Part shown: positions 55,441-64,000 of the stretch, in pieces
Position numbering within the stretch: position 1 is the first letter of the stretch
Layout of the letters: each line of letters opens with the position of its first letter
Assembly (NCBI GenBank): GCA_031761405.1
Contig: JASEVX010000006.1
Span: forward strand, 31,676,117-31,740,116
Direction: 5' to 3'
Length of the DNA stretch: 64,000 bases
Origin: Serripes groenlandicus
Lineage: Eukaryota > Mollusca > Bivalvia > Cardiida > Cardiidae
The notes under the pieces: model-generated
What the model was told of the DNA's origin: nothing
What the model saw: the letters and a program-made list of their open reading frames with translations, nothing else
Databases searched by the model: none
Translations under genes and position numbers: made by a program

Positions 55441-55453
55441 CCCCCCCCCCCCG
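55429..55453. repeat. Poly-C tract
   Basis: A run of over 20 C at the broken end of the RT fragment. The sister tract at 57016-57039 differs in length and has one T. Tracts like this are prone to assembly error. Confidence 0.9.
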
Positions 55454-55510
55454 TAGACCGTATTTATATACAATAAGGATGTGGTCGTATATGTTCTCTA
55501 AGAGCCTTTT

Positions 55511-56147
55511 TCATTATCATCATCATTATCACCATCGTCATCATAATCCATCATCGCCATCATCATCATCATCTTCATTATCACAATCATCAGTATATTA
55601 ATACACATTATCATCATCATCATCATCATACTCATTATCATAATTATCATCATCAGTATCATTATCATCATCATCTTCATTATCATAATTATCCCCATCA
55701 CCATATTCATCATCATAATCATTATCATCATAATCATAATCTTCATTATCATAATCATCAGTATCATTATACTTATTATCATCATCATCATCATCATCAT
55801 CATAAGTATCATCATCAGCAACATTATCATCATCGTGATCATCATCATCTTCATTATCATAATCATCCCCATCATCATATTCATCATTATCAGCATTACC
55901 ATTATCATCCTCACCATCGTCATCATCATCATTATCATCATAGTCATCATCATCATCATCATCATCATTTTCATCATCGTCATCATCATCATCATCATCA
56001 TTATCATCATCGTCATTATTGTCATCATCATTATCATCGTCATCATCATTATCATCATTATCATCATCATTATCATCATCATCATTATGATAATGATCAT
56101 TATCATCATCATCATCATCATCATCATTATCATCATCTATCATCTAT
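55511..56147. repeat. (ATC)n / (TCA)n microsatellite, copy 1
   Basis: About 640 bp of imperfect trinucleotide repeat with TTA, TCG and TCC variants. It gives long artificial poly-Asp, poly-Met and poly-Ile frames, none of which is a gene. Confidence 0.97.
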
Positions 56148-56179
56148 AGGACAGACCACTATACTACATACTCCCCATC

Positions 56180-56529
56180 GTGTTTGGTACAGCAAAAGAA
56201 GAACTTGGAGGAAAGATAAAGACTGAGGATCCTTCACATCATCATGGAACTTACCATTTCCCCAAGATGTCTATCTTTTATGGTGAAGAAGGAAAAGGTG
56301 ATGTGACTTGGAACACATTTAAATATCAAATCACAGCTTTACTTTGTGAAAAGGTGTTCACTCATGAACAGATTTCCCTGGGTATTAGGAGAGCCTGTAG
56401 AGGAAAATCAGGAGATACTATTCGTAGATTGGGGTCCCGATATAAAGATTATGGAAATCATTCAAAAGTTTGATAGTGATTATGGCTCAGTAGAGTCAAG
56501 GAGACACTTATGAGGAACTTGTCTGTAAG
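56180..56529 (+). pseudogene. Ty3/gypsy-type gag fragment, copy 2
   Basis: Duplicate of the fragment at 54596. One extra G at about 56434 shifts the frame after RRLGSR, so it is broken earlier than copy 1. Confidence 0.73.
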
Positions 56530-57025
56530 CAAGTAACTCCAGCTTGAACGCACTGTAGTTCTTCTCGGACTTATGATATTCAATGATGTACTTGCGTAGG
56601 CTATAACTTTCATCTGTTCTTCTTGTTTCTGATACAAAACTGTCACTAGTCCTTTACCTGAAGCGTCCGTATGTAGTTCAAATGGCAACTCGAAATCTGG
56701 ATATGCTAAAATAGGAGGTCAGGATAAAATAATTTTTAACTTTTCAAATATTTCCTGCTGTTCTTATGTCCATATCCAATTGCGTTTTGTCTTCTTCTGA
56801 CTTTTTCTCGTTGATGGTGGTAAGAGATCTGCCAATGATCGGGTTATTTTGCTGAAGTGTTTTATGAAGCGTCTATAATATCCAGCAAAGGCTAAACATG
56901 ATCTAAGTTCATTCGAGTTTGTGGGCGTTGGCCATTCCCTGAGCTTTTCAATCTTTTCAGGGTCCGTCTCTATCCCATCTGCGCTGACTATATGTCCTAA
57001 CAATCCAAAAGCGTACCCCCCCCCC
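56529..57025 (-). pseudogene. Ty3/gypsy-type RT and RNase H fragment, copy 2
   Basis: Same RT thumb (57003-56764) and RNase H start (56688-56535) as copy 1, with the same stops between them and the same truncation at a poly-C run. Confidence 0.78.
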
Positions 57026-57097
57026 CCTCCCCCCCCCCGTAGACCGTATTTATATACAATAAGGATGTGGTCGTATATGTTCTCTAAGAGCCTTTTT

Positions 57098-57708
57098 CAT
57101 TATCATCATCATTATCACCATCGTCATCATAATCCATCATCGCCATCATCATCATCATCATCTTCATTATCACAATCATCAGTATATTAATACACATTAT
57201 CATCATCATCATCATCATACTCATTATCATAATTATCATCATCAGTATCATTATCATCATCATCTTCATTATCATAATTATCCCCATCACCATATTCATC
57301 ATCATAATCATTATCATCATAATCATAATCTTCATTATCATAATCATCAGTATCATTATACTTATTATCATCATCATCATCATCATCATAAGTATCATCA
57401 TCAGCAACATTATCATCATCGTGATCATCATCATCTTCATTATCATAATCATCCCCATCATCATATTCATCATTATCAGCATTACCATTATCATCCTCAC
57501 CATCGTCATCATCATCATTATCATCATAGTCATCATCATCATCATCATCATCATTTTCATCATCGTCATCATCATCATCATTATCATCATCGTCATTATT
57601 GTCATCATCATTATCATCGTCATCATCATTATCATCATTATCATCATCATTATCATCATCATCATCATTATGATAATGATCATTATCATCATCATCATCA
57701 TCATCATT

Positions 57709-57742
<34 letters not shown>

Positions 57743-57890
57743 GCATCGTCATCATCATCATCATCTTCATTATCATAATCATCCCCCATCATCATTTTAA
57801 TCATTATCAGCATTACCATTATCCTCCTCCTCCTCCTCATCATCATCATCATTATCATCATCACAATTATTATCATCATCGCTGTCATTA
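57098..57890. repeat. (ATC)n microsatellite, copy 2
   Basis: About 790 bp. It follows the interruption pattern of copy 1, then continues into an extra (ATC)n block with (CTC)n near 57822-57838, so it is longer than its sister. Confidence 0.95.
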
Positions 57891-57899
57891 CATTAATCT

Positions 57900-58379
57900 T
57901 TCATTATGGTTATTCATGGATTGGAGAAATTAATATATGGATACAAACTCTGGCCAGAAGCTTCAGACACGCAGAGGGCCAAAATGAGATGGCCTTTTTT
58001 ATTTTTTATGTTTATTTTAATTATTCTATTCCTATTAAGACAGACGGACAGACACTTTTATCCGCCACTGCAACAGATGACTTGAAGCCATGGAATATGA
58101 CAAATTGCTTAAAACAGATACATATAAAATACATACGGAATATATATGTCTCTGCTCAAACGAATTAATTTCTAATTTCTAGCAACATTTTCAACTCTAT
58201 CTGTTTCAAAATATTCCGTTAAAATTGCACACAACAAAGACGCCTGAAAAGAAGAGAGACAACTACGTTTTTCTTAAAACAAAATATACTTTGAATGACC
58301 TCCCTTACAACGATCCCCAATCTTTCAATTCATTCGTAAACCGGATGTTGTTAAAATCAATACACAAAAAAGTGACAGG
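57900..58379 (+). promoter_or_regulatory. 5' flank of the DENND11-like gene
   Basis: Sequence between the (ATC)n tract and the start codon. It has a short ACRG run (58040-58058) and a decayed ATATATGTCTCTG end (58140-58152) of the CAGAGACATATAAA repeat family. No TATA box or CpG-rich block is obvious. The transcription start cannot be placed by eye. Confidence 0.3.
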
Positions 58380-58602
58380 ATGGCGGAGGAGGAGAGAGCT
58401 CCACTTTTAGCTTCAGAAAACAATGACAACACAGTACCAAGGAACAGAAAGAAGCCGACATTGTTTCCCACAGAGCCTGTACGGTCTAACGCTGTCTGCG
58501 CTGATGACAGAATCTTTGTTAACGCCACAGTCACGACGCCGTCTGACGTGGAACCGGACTTGATCGTCTGCATCTTTGTTGTCGCGTTTGATACTCGATC
58601 AG
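58380..58602 (+). CDS. DENND11: DENND11 (LCHN)-like, first coding exon
   Basis: Start codon and first 74 codons of a host gene. The acidic N-terminus (MAEEERAPLLASENN) is followed by a basic, proline-containing linker, then a hydrophobic strand (LIVCIFVVAFDTRS) near residues 61-74 that opens the upstream DENN module. The exon stops one base into a glycine codon at a CAG/GT donor (58603). Joined in phase to exon 2 it gives FDTRS-GNMIEWC, which matches the conserved start of vertebrate DENND11. DENN proteins are cytosolic and usually regulate Rab GTPases by nucleotide exchange; the exact Rab for this one is not assigned here. The N-terminal 50 residues vary within the family, so the start rests on the ATG following non-coding-looking sequence and on purine-rich codons. 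GC content is clearly higher than in the flanks. Confidence 0.82.
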
Positions 58603-58832
58603 GTTTGAATATTCATATATTTATCTCTCCCACGCATTTGTCTTTCGCATAATATTGAACTTAATATTGAAAATATGTACAATTGACTTTCCACTCTGAA
58701 CTGCTTTTCGTATGCTTTAATATGCCTGAAATATACCTAAACTGGTCATTTGTTTTACTGTGACTTGATTAACACATTTTAGTTTTTGATTTATTAAAAA
58801 TCAAACTTAAAAGAAAAACTATTGATCACAGT

Positions 58833-59064
58833 TTAACCACCCTTTTCCAAATTCCAACGCAATGGAACGCATAAGCAGCAGACTTTTAAAAACATAGTGA
58901 CTAAAAAAGAAATTGCTCATTTAATATGAGCATTTTATGGTTTTTCCAATGTTGTCAACCCTATATAATAATGATGCCTTCAGTGAAAGTTAATATTGCA
59001 GGGTTTTGCCAAGGGATTTTAAAAGTCATCTGCTTCTGAATTTGTTGTATGTGGGAAAGGGTCA
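58833..59064 (-). mobile_element. TTAA-family MITE, decayed
   Basis: TTAACCACCCTTTTCCAAAT to GTGGGAAAGGGTCAA; loop GCTCATTTAATATGAGC. First piece in DENND11 intron 1. Confidence 0.72.
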
Positions 59065-59140
59065 ACTTATTCATATTAGGAAGAATATGTAAGTGCCCTG
59101 TTTATCTTATATGGTATTTAATTTCCCAGTAAATATAAGG

Positions 59141-59370
59141 TTAACCCTTTCCCACATACGACAATTCTGCAGCAGACGACTTTGAACGTATTTTGTAAAA
59201 AAATGGAAAATCTCTATAATTGAATGGATAACCTATGACAAAAAGTGGAAAACATTGTGGCAAAAGGAGAAATTGCACGTTTTGTGCAATTTCTTCTTTT
59301 GTCACTATGTTTTCAAAAAGCCTTCTGCTGCAGAGGCGTCAGAAAGCGTCTATATGAGGGAAAGGGTTCA
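59141..59370 (+). mobile_element. TTAA-family MITE
   Basis: Left TIR CCCACATACG, right TIR ATGAGGG: mixed ends. Loop GCACGTTTTGTGC. Right TTAA decayed to TTCA. Confidence 0.9.
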
Positions 59371-59420
59371 CCAGGATGTCTACACTAGTAATTACTGTAA
59401 GAACTTGGTTCACAAAATAA

Positions 59421-59623
59421 AATCCCACATACAGACACCTCCACAGCAGACGACTTTTGAAAAATGGTCTCAAAAGGTGAAATTGCTCAATTTCTCCATT
59501 GCTACAATGTTTTTAACTCTTTTCAATTATTTATACATTCATTTACAGAGATTTTATATATTTTTGCCGATATGTTTTCAAAGTCGTCTGCTGCAGTTTT
59601 GTTGTATTTGGGAAAAGGGTTAA
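59421..59623 (-). mobile_element. TTAA-family MITE, older form
   Basis: AATCCCACATACAGACACCT, loop collapsed to GCTCAATTTC, right end TTGGGAAAAGGGTTAA. Confidence 0.72.
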
Positions 59624-59846
59624 ACTAAACAAGGTTTTATAATCACTTTATGTGATTGTGTATATTTATTATAATGCACGAATAAAATAGATTTAAACAT
59701 AAATAAAAACATGTTGAGTTCTTGCAGTGAACACAAGTCATATTTGGTTCAATCTCCGACCTTATTACACATTCTCCCAGGAAAAGGAAACTTCATTTAT
59801 ATGACCATGCACCTCATGAGAGCTGGTTTGCCTTGAATACCTTGAA

Positions 59847-60055
59847 TATTTTCCCACATACAACAAATCTGCAGCAGATGACTTTGAAACTATCTTGAGA
59901 AAAATATGAAAGAATGATAACGGAATTGAGTTAAAAACATTGAAGCAAAAGGAGAAATTGATTGTTTTTGAGCAATTTATCCTTTTGACAAAATCTTTTA
60001 AAATATTGTCTGCTGCAGAGGTGCCAGAAAGTGTGTGTTTGTGGGAAATGGTTAA
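59847..60055 (+). mobile_element. TTAA-family MITE, older form
   Basis: ATTTTCCCACATACAACAAA to GTGGGAAATGGTTAA; shares TTAA 60052-60055 with the next copy. Confidence 0.75.
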
Positions 60056-60281
60056 CCCTTTACCTCATACGGCAATTCTGCAGCAGACGACTTTGAACGT
60101 ATTTTGTCAAAAAATAGAAAATCTCTATAAATGAATGGATAACCTATGACAAAAAGTGGAAAACATTGTGGCAAAAGGAGAAATTGCACGTTTTGTGCAA
60201 TTTCTTCTTTTGTCACTATGTTTTCAAAAAGCCATCTGCTGCAGAGGCGTCAGAAATCGTCTATATGAGGGAAAGGGTTAA
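60052..60281 (+). mobile_element. TTAA-family MITE, young form
   Basis: TTAACCCTTTACCTCATACG to GAGGGAAAGGGTTAA; loop GCACGTTTTGTGC. Confidence 0.93.
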
Positions 60282-60396
60282 AAGCTGATATTTCAGTGAT
60301 GACTGATTTCTGTATTGCATCATCCATTCCTCCAGTCATTCGGACTTCCGTCGTCAACTAACATAGCCACCAGGGGACAGAGCTTGTTTTCTTTAT

Positions 60397-61440
60397 TAGT
60401 CGCCGGGCAGAAGCCCGCGACTTCTATTTTTAATAGCTTTTCGGAAATCACATGGGAGGGCGGCTTATTATTAGAAAGAAACAAATCTAGATGATTTGAA
60501 CATATTACAATTGTGGTTGTTTACGAACACTAATAAATGACACATCTAAAATGAAATAAATATTCCGATTTTTTAATGTTTGCAGTTTTTTTTATTTCAC
60601 TCGCATTTAAGTTTTTTGTCTTATTTACGAAGACAAAAGTGGTCCCTTCAAGACGTGAACCAACACCCCCTAATGCAGACTCTTATGTGTCATCATTGAG
60701 GTCAATTTCGGATTCTCCTTTTAATAGCAATTTTAACTTACTAAATGTTGTTTTCATGTTCAAAGAGATGTCTTGATTTGTGTAGAATTCATTTAATAAT
60801 GTTAATCCATGAATATCTAAAGTAGGAACTGTTTCTAAGCTAAATATAGACCCTATTCTGTTGTGTAGTTTCGTGACCTTTAACATCGATTTTCGCGCAT
60901 GCGCATTTCGATATGAAAAAGCGAGTGATATTATTTTATTTTAGACAAGTACAAGACGAATGTTTGACGCAAAGCGTCAAAGAGAAGCCGCAATATTTCG
61001 TTGTACATGTAGAAATAAGAAAAAAAGAACATTTTTAAATCCACAAACAATAGAACAATTTAAACTGTAGACGGTAATGCTGATATATTTCTCCTTTTGA
61101 AGACTTTTGTTTTCTTCAAATTACCTCCCTTTAAAGCAATACCAGGATATTTACCTTGTGATTCGAATAAGATTGACAAACATTGAAATTATATGAATGA
61201 ATACTATTATTTAAATAAGTAACAACAGCAAAATTAAATTTAAGCGAAGATAAATGTGTACACATTTCGTTAATTTTTTATAGATACCCTAATGTAGGTA
61301 TGAATATAAAATTTATAAGTAAATGTTTTCAATTCAACGTTCCTACTGTTTGAATAGACTAAGGAAAGTCAAGAATACATAAATAAATCAATGCAGTCTT
61401 TTCCGGCGACATTGATGCCTTGCATCAACTTTCTCTTGTA
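60397..61440 (-). mobile_element. 1-kb repeat with short conserved frame, copy 2
   Basis: Same ends and frame (60886-60710) as copy 1, in the same orientation. The frame is changed after KLLLKGE. It lies in intron 1 of the DENND11-like gene, inside a degenerate tandem array. Confidence 0.7.
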
Positions 61441-61760
61441 TGTGTATAGTAAAAACTTTAAAAGCACTGACCAGATTTGAAAATAATTTGGCACAAATCT
61501 TCCATGTATGACCATCTACTAAGATTGTTCAAATAATTACATTTCATTGAAAAACATGGCCTGCAGGGGTGGGGCTTGTTTTCCTTATATGAATGTATAG
61601 TGACATCTTTAAAAATCTTCTTGATTTGAAAATGATTTGGAACAAAGGTTTCTGAGATGACCTTCTACCAAGATTATTCAAATTATTTTGATCTGTTGAT
61701 ATACATGGCCACCATTTGGCGGGGCTATTTTTACTTATATATAGAGAGTAAATACTTTGA
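61441..61760 (+). repeat. Degenerate tandem units, right part
   Basis: Two units of about 155 bp with CATGGCC..GGGG, CTTGTTTTCCTTATAT and GATTTGAAAAT. A left part (60340-60396, with ACATAGCCACCAGGGG) shows that the 1-kb repeat at 60397 has split this array. Confidence 0.55.
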
Positions 61761-61777
61761 AAACTATTGAAGTTCTA

Positions 61778-62011
61778 TTAACCCTTTCCCTCATACGACT
61801 ATTATGAAGCAGATGACTTTGAACGTTTTTTGTCAAAACATAGAAAATATCCATTTATAATTGAATGAATAACCTATGACAAAAAGTAGAAAACATTGTG
61901 GCAAAAGGAGAAATTGCACGTTTTGTGCAATTTCTTCTTTTGTCACTATGTTTTCAAAAAGCCGTCTGCTGCAGAGGCGACAGAAAGCGTCTATATGAGG
62001 GAAAGGGTTAA
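61778..62011 (+). mobile_element. TTAA-family MITE, young form
   Basis: Full length, loop GCACGTTTTGTGC; left subterminal repeat mutated to TATGAAGCAGATGAC. Confidence 0.92.
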
Positions 62012-62044
62012 ATCAGGTGAGCTATATAGGACCATCATAGTCCT

Positions 62045-62114
62045 CTTGATTCTTTCATTTATAAAGAGTTTCCACATTTTTCATCTCCTGCAGATTTGTT
62101 GTAAGTGGATATAT
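62045..62114 (-). mobile_element. TTAA-family MITE, right part
   Basis: CTTTCATTTATAAAGAGTTT, CTGCAGATTTGTTGTAAGTG; runs into the next copy. Confidence 0.5.
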
Positions 62115-62303
62115 TTCACCCTTTCCCTCATACGACAATTCTGCAGCAGATGGAAAATCTCTATAATTGAAAGGATAACCTATGACTAAACGTGGAAAAC
62201 ATTGTGGCAAAAGGAGAAATTGCTCTTCTTTTGTCACTATGTTTTTAGAAAATCCGTCTGCTGCAGAGTCGTCAGAAAGCGTCTATATGAGGGAAAGGGT
62301 TAA
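62115..62303 (+). mobile_element. TTAA-family MITE, young form, internal deletion
   Basis: TTCACCCTTTCCCTCATACG to GAGGGAAAGGGTTAA; loop region reduced to GCTCTTCTTTTG. Confidence 0.88.
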
Positions 62304-62313
62304 TATAACCAAG

Positions 62314-62544
62314 GTTAACCCTTTCCCTCATATAGACGCTTTCTGACGCTTCTGCAGCAGACGGCTTTTTGAAAACAAAGTGACAAAAGAAGAAATTGCA
62401 CAAAACGTGCAATTTCTCCTTTTGCCACGATGTTTTCCACTTTTTGTCATAGGTTATCCATTCAATTATGGAGATGTTCTATTTTTTGACAAAATACGTT
62501 CAAAGTCGTCTGCTGCAGAATTGTCGTATGAGGGAAAGGGTTAA
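62314..62544 (-). mobile_element. TTAA-family MITE, young form
   Basis: Full length, loop GCACAAAACGTGC; a good reference copy for the minus orientation. Confidence 0.94.
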
Positions 62545-62710
62545 CAAACCCTGAGCCCAATCATGGTAGCTGAGCCTGCTGTCATCTAACAGCTGTTCTA
62601 TTTAGCCAGTGGCATAACCCTTTATTTGATACAGACAACAATTGATGCATTTGGAGCTAACAATTTTTGAAAACAACATTGGGTGGGGAAAAAAATCATC
62701 AATTAAACAG

Positions 62711-62942
62711 TTCACCCTTTCCCACATACAGAAAAATCTGCAGCAGATGCCCTTTGAACATGTCTTGGCAAAAATATGAAAATTCTCTGTAAATTAAAGT
62801 ATAATACTTGAATAGAATTGAAAAAAACTGTAGCTAAAGGAGAAATTGCTCGTTATGAGCAATTTTTTCCTTTAGACACAATATTTTCAAAATTCATCTG
62901 CTGCAAAAGTGAAGAAAATGTGTGTATGTTGGAAAGGGTTAT
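62711..62942 (+). mobile_element. TTAA-family MITE, older form
   Basis: TTCACCCTTTCCCACATACA, loop GCTCGTTATGAGC, right end TGTTGGAAAGGGTTA. Lies 54 bp upstream of exon 2. Confidence 0.78.
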
Positions 62943-62996
62943 AGAAAAAAGCAGATTGCAGTTCAAATCAACTTTAATTTTGTTTTTCCATTCTAG

Positions 62997-63096
62997 GCAA
63001 TATGATAGAATGGTGCATGCCAGATGACTCGGACCTTGAGGGAGTTGAGTTTAAAGCTATGGTGAGTGGATCTCACACACAGACCAAAGACTTTGT
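62997..63096 (+). CDS. DENND11: DENND11 (LCHN)-like, second coding exon
   Basis: Preceded by a good acceptor (pyrimidine run, then TTCTAG at 62991-62996). The first two bases complete the glycine codon split from exon 1. It reads [19 protein letters not shown], then [14 protein letters not shown], very close to the DENND11 family sequence in this region. Two donors are possible: GTGAGT at 63062 and GTAAGT at 63097. The family has the SGSH..DF residues after the first, so 63097 is chosen; the exon then ends two bases into a codon. The remaining DENN domain exons lie beyond the window. This exon is one of the few stretches in its neighbourhood free of mobile element sequence. Confidence 0.83.
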
Positions 63097-63192
63097 GTAA
63101 GTTTTAACTCAAATTGTATCTACTGGAATTTGGTATTAACGTGGACCAGCGGACATTCAAAATTTTAGAGAATATTAGATGTAAAATAGTAT

Positions 63193-63422
63193 CAACACTT
63201 TCCCTCATATAGACGCTTTCTGACGCCTCTGCAGCAGACGGCTTTTTGAAAACATAGTGACAAAAGAAGAAATTGCACAGAACGTGCAATTTCTCCTTTT
63301 GCCACAATGTTTTCCACTTTTTGTCATAGGTTATCCATTCAATTATGGAGATTTTCTATGTTTTGACAAAATACGTTCAAAGTCGTCTGCTGCAGAATTG
63401 TCGTATAAGGGAAAGGGTTTTA
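63193..63422 (-). mobile_element. TTAA-family MITE, young form
   Basis: TCAACACTTTCCCTCATATA to AAGGGAAAGGGTTTTAA; loop GCACAGAACGTGC. In intron 2. Confidence 0.88.
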
Positions 63423-63527
63423 ACACTTTCACTTTCATGATGAGCAACTTCTCTATTTGCCACAATATTTTCGAAACTCGTCTGCTGCAGAGGCATCAGA
63501 AAGTCTCTGAATGTGGGATAAGGTTAG
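63419..63527 (+). mobile_element. TTAA-family MITE, right part
   Basis: TTAACACTTTCACTTTCATG, then ATGAGCAACTTCTCTATTTG and CTGCAGAGGCATCAGAAAGT; abuts the previous copy. Confidence 0.58.
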
Positions 63528-63828
63528 TTCACTGTCACAAAACAATGAAATTCCTTCCATATTGCAATATTAAACCATGCTGATAAAACAAATTATTCTC
63601 AAAGCTCAAAATGTTATGCTCCCTGAAGCAACTTTGTGTGACTTAGAAATATTGTACTATCTGTCTGTCTGTCTAGCTGTCCCTGTGTCTGTCTGTAGCA
63701 TAAGGAAGTAACTATACAAGGTACAAACTTTTAACTTTGTTTTAGCAGGTATCTCTAGGTTTGTTTCTAAAAATAACCATACCTCTGGCATGCTTCTCTT
63801 TGTGATTATCACCCTTAGTCATGATACT

Positions 63829-64000
63829 TTAACCCTTTTCCACATACAATAAATCTGCAGCAGACAACTTATCTTGACAGAAAAATGGAAAATTCTTTAA
63901 AAACGAAAGGATAATTTTTGAATAACTTTGAAATCATTGTGGCAAAAGGAGAAATTGCTCGTTATGAGAAATTTCTCCTTTTGTCAGAATGATTTCAAAA
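63829..64000 (+). mobile_element. TTAA-family MITE, cut by the window edge
   Basis: TTAACCCTTTTCCACATACA, CTGCAGCAGACAACTTATC, loop GCTCGTTATGAGA. Confidence 0.8.

Larger units (their letters stand above)
54561..57728. repeat. 1,584-bp tandem duplication
   Basis: The block starting CTATAGGACAGACCACTATA at 54561 recurs at 56145, so the period is 1,584 bp. Each unit holds gag(+), pol(-), poly-C, a short spacer and the (ATC)n tract. The units are nearly identical; a one-base indel (GGGTCCC versus GGGGTCCC near 56434) and differences in poly-C and ATC length are the visible changes. Confidence 0.9.
58603..62996 (+). other. DENND11-like intron 1
   Basis: A 4.39-kb intron bounded by GTTTGA and TTCTAG. 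It holds about eleven TTAA-family MITE pieces in both orientations, a short degenerate tandem array and a 1-kb repeat inserted in that array. Outside these repeats only about 1 kb is unassigned. Confidence 0.75.

Noticed and set aside
55498..57933. Long frames of poly-Asp, poly-Met and poly-Ile
   Set aside because: Artefacts of the (ATC)n microsatellite read in different frames.
58325..58573. Minus-strand frame opposite DENND11 exon 1
   Set aside because: Shadow of the real exon; the plus strand matches a known family and splices in phase.
59255..62100. Recurring open frames beginning MWQKEKLHVLCNFFFCHYVF and variants on both strands (for example 14241, 51476, 59255, 61896, 63104)
   Set aside because: Each is the translation of the MITE hairpin and right end. 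They appear wherever a copy lacks a stop, so they reflect the repeat and not a protein family.
63062..63067. GTGAGT as the exon 2 donor
   Set aside because: A good consensus, but the next 35 bases encode SGSH..DF as in the family and end at GTAAGT, so the later donor is preferred.

Overview
The window is nuclear DNA of an animal, almost certainly a bivalve mollusc. It is AT-rich and very gene-poor. The evidence for a bivalve is the repeat content: pearl-type elements (about 150-bp tandem cores, an ACRG tetranucleotide tract and a C/G-rich terminal hairpin) and tRNA-derived SINEs with the central domain common in molluscs. No bacterial-type gene, operon, rRNA, functional tRNA or CRISPR array is present. 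Nearly all long open frames are by-products of repeats.

One host gene is well supported. The first two coding exons of a DENND11 (LCHN)-like gene lie on the plus strand at 58380-58602 and 62997-63096, and the gene continues beyond the right edge. Its 4.4-kb intron 1 holds about eleven pieces of one mobile element plus a 1-kb repeat. Two other stretches (52801 and 18015) could be exons of unrecognised genes, but the support is weak.

The dominant feature is a non-autonomous DNA transposon family with roughly 95 recognisable pieces in 64 kb. Full copies are 200-250 bp, begin and end with TTAA, and carry CCCTTTCCC terminal inverted repeats. A subterminal inverted repeat (TCTGCAGCAGACG) sits at different distances from the two ends, and a palindrome of about 22-bp arms lies in the centre. 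TTAA targets, CCC-starting ends and asymmetric subterminal repeats are the layout of piggyBac elements. In the entries, plus orientation means the short-spacer end (CGACAATTCTGCAG) is on the left; minus means the long-spacer end (TAGACGCTTTCTGACG) is on the left. Copies ending in CTCAT/ATGAG look young, and copies ending in CACAT/ATGTG look older. Central loops are either GCTC..GAGC or GCAC..GTGC.

Layout. 1-1250 and 8500-10560 are duplicated pearl and MITE blocks, with a third pearl array at 7457-8566. 4161-5421 and 22883-24292 are inverted copies of one 1.3-kb repeat. 26729-29612 is a MITE split by a pearl element and by a 1.85-kb inverted-repeat element. 30505-31520 and 60397-61440 are direct copies of a 1-kb repeat carrying a short conserved frame. 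37545-38470 is a 57-bp minisatellite. 43068-43661 is a 594-bp element packed with ACTACG motifs. 44392-48719 is a 4.3-kb element with CAGAGACATATAAA ends and a 190-bp tandem array. 54561-57890 is a 1,584-bp tandem duplication holding inverted Ty3/gypsy gag and pol fragments plus a long (ATC)n tract.

As a system, the window is a record of layered transposition. MITEs land next to MITEs and reuse the same TTAA, and pearl elements, SINEs and several short TIR elements then land inside the MITEs. Several insertions can be reversed exactly on paper because their target-site duplications are still visible.
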